IMG/VR virus record: IMGVR_UViG_3300020455_000017
Span: 1 to 55,227 of that record
DNA: 55,227 bases
Direction: 5' to 3' (one strand)
Origin: a virus
Positions 54,911 to 55,227 of the stretch are shown here, in pieces. How positions within the stretch are numbered: the first letter of the stretch is position 1; every line of letters begins with the position of its first letter. Under the pieces are notes generated by a model. The model searched no databases, had not been told where the DNA came from, and was given only the letters and a program-made list of their open reading frames with translations. A program made the translations under genes and the position numbers.

Positions 54911-55170
54911 GATGTAGTAAATTAAGGAAACAATAGCAGTTTTAAGTCATACTTAGGACTAAAATCTATAGGGATGTTAGTTCTTTCTTCGGTTGCGATC
55001 CGAGAGGCACATCCATCTCCTCGTGAATAGGGTGAGGGAAAACAAAACTGAGGGGTCAATGCATTACCTTAACGTCATGTCTCTGCTTCTTATCATCTAT
55101 CCTAACGATCATTTGATCAGTCTAATTAAGATGAATGTCAGAGTAGTTAGGAACCTCGTTTGTTTTCCAC
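54911..55170 (-). ncRNA. Structured 5' leader or small RNA candidate
   Basis: No ordinary gene fits in this 260-nt stretch. On the minus strand, GGAAAACAAA plus GAGG (55154-55168) can pair with CCTC plus TTTGTTTTCC (55037-55053), enclosing about 100 nt that hold CUCUG/CAGAG, UCAUCU/AGAUGA and a GAUC/GAUC hairpin near 55105-55116. A second domain (54972-55015) pairs GGAUGU with ACAUCC around UCGG/CCGA. An 11-codon frame (54977-55012, MCLSDRNRRKN) with GAGG 6 nt upstream lies in the second domain and might be a leader peptide. It does not match a riboswitch class I can recall. Confidence 0.45.
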
Positions 55171-55176
55171 TCTTAT

Positions 55177-55207
55177 AATATAACATGGATTTGATCGTTT
55201 GGGTCAA
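55177..55207 (-). promoter_or_regulatory. Sigma70-like promoter for the leader and 33 aa gene
   Basis: The minus strand has TTGACC (55202-55207) and TATATT (55177-55182), spaced 19 nt; shifting the -10 to TTATAT gives 17 nt. Predicted start near 55170. Confidence 0.55.
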
Positions 55208-55227
55208 CCCTTGTTACACTTTGTAAG

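Noticed and set aside
54960-55060. glnA or downstream-peptide RNA upstream of the short gene
   Set aside because: The layout fits, but I cannot find the conserved GUUCA and GACGGAAGUAGG-type core bases. A covariance-model search would settle it.
55146-55165. Resemblance to a preQ1-I riboswitch (GAGGUUCCUAACUAC on the minus strand)
   Set aside because: The loop is similar to the class consensus, but the matching CCUC strand and A-rich tail do not follow, so the required pseudoknot cannot form.
1-55227. Photosynthesis, phosphate or nucleotide-metabolism host genes common in cyanophages
   Set aside because: None can be seen in this window apart from heme oxygenase and the 2OG oxygenase, so host assignment to cyanobacteria rests on those, the DnaA boxes and virion protein style.

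Overview
The window is part of the genome of a lytic, T4-like tailed phage (myovirus), most probably one that infects marine picocyanobacteria (Prochlorococcus or Synechococcus). The evidence is an AT-rich sequence, every gene on the minus strand with almost no gaps, T4-type baseplate genes (gp25, gp6, gp8 and a positional gp7), very long virion proteins built from cyanophage-style Gly/Tyr repeats, a bilin-pathway heme oxygenase, and a cluster of DnaA boxes of the cyanobacterial form TTTTCCACA. Assignments come from motifs and gene order read by eye; no database search was run.

Region 1 (about 49400 down to 1, late virion module). In the direction of transcription the order is: two small genes (71 aa and an AbrB-like 52 aa), a coiled-coil 87 aa protein, an 803 aa virion protein, a PAAR-type spike-tip protein, a 47 aa basic peptide, heme oxygenase, a 2OG-Fe(II) oxygenase-like protein, gp25, gp6, a giant 7974 aa protein (23.9 kb, 43% of the window), a 408 aa protein with a cupredoxin-like C-terminus, a 1461 aa YHYH-domain protein, gp8, a 2390 aa protein, two small coiled-coil proteins, and a tail-fibre-like gene cut off by the window edge. 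Four intergenic sites fit the T4 late promoter core (CATAAATAA or AATAAATAA). Only one convincing terminator lies inside this module.

Region 2 (about 49575 to 55227, early-type module). About twenty very small genes (33 to 105 codons), mostly of unknown function, are packed with ATGA, GTGA or TAATG stop/start overlaps. They are interspersed with sigma70-like promoters, one of them a perfect TTGACA-N17-TATAAT. Two clear terminators lie here. A noncoding stretch at 50108-50326 carries four DnaA boxes in 95 bp. At the right end, a leader of about 260 nt with long-range base pairing precedes a 33-codon gene.

How the parts work together: gp25, gp6, the gp7-position protein and gp8 should form the baseplate wedge, with the PAAR protein capping the central spike. 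The giant protein and its neighbours carry LamG, propeller-like, YHYH and cupredoxin-like modules that would decorate the baseplate or contact the host. Heme oxygenase and the 2OG oxygenase are translated from the same late operon, which is unusual for metabolic enzymes and raises the question of a role in virion iron or protein modification. Region 2 probably encodes host-takeover peptides.
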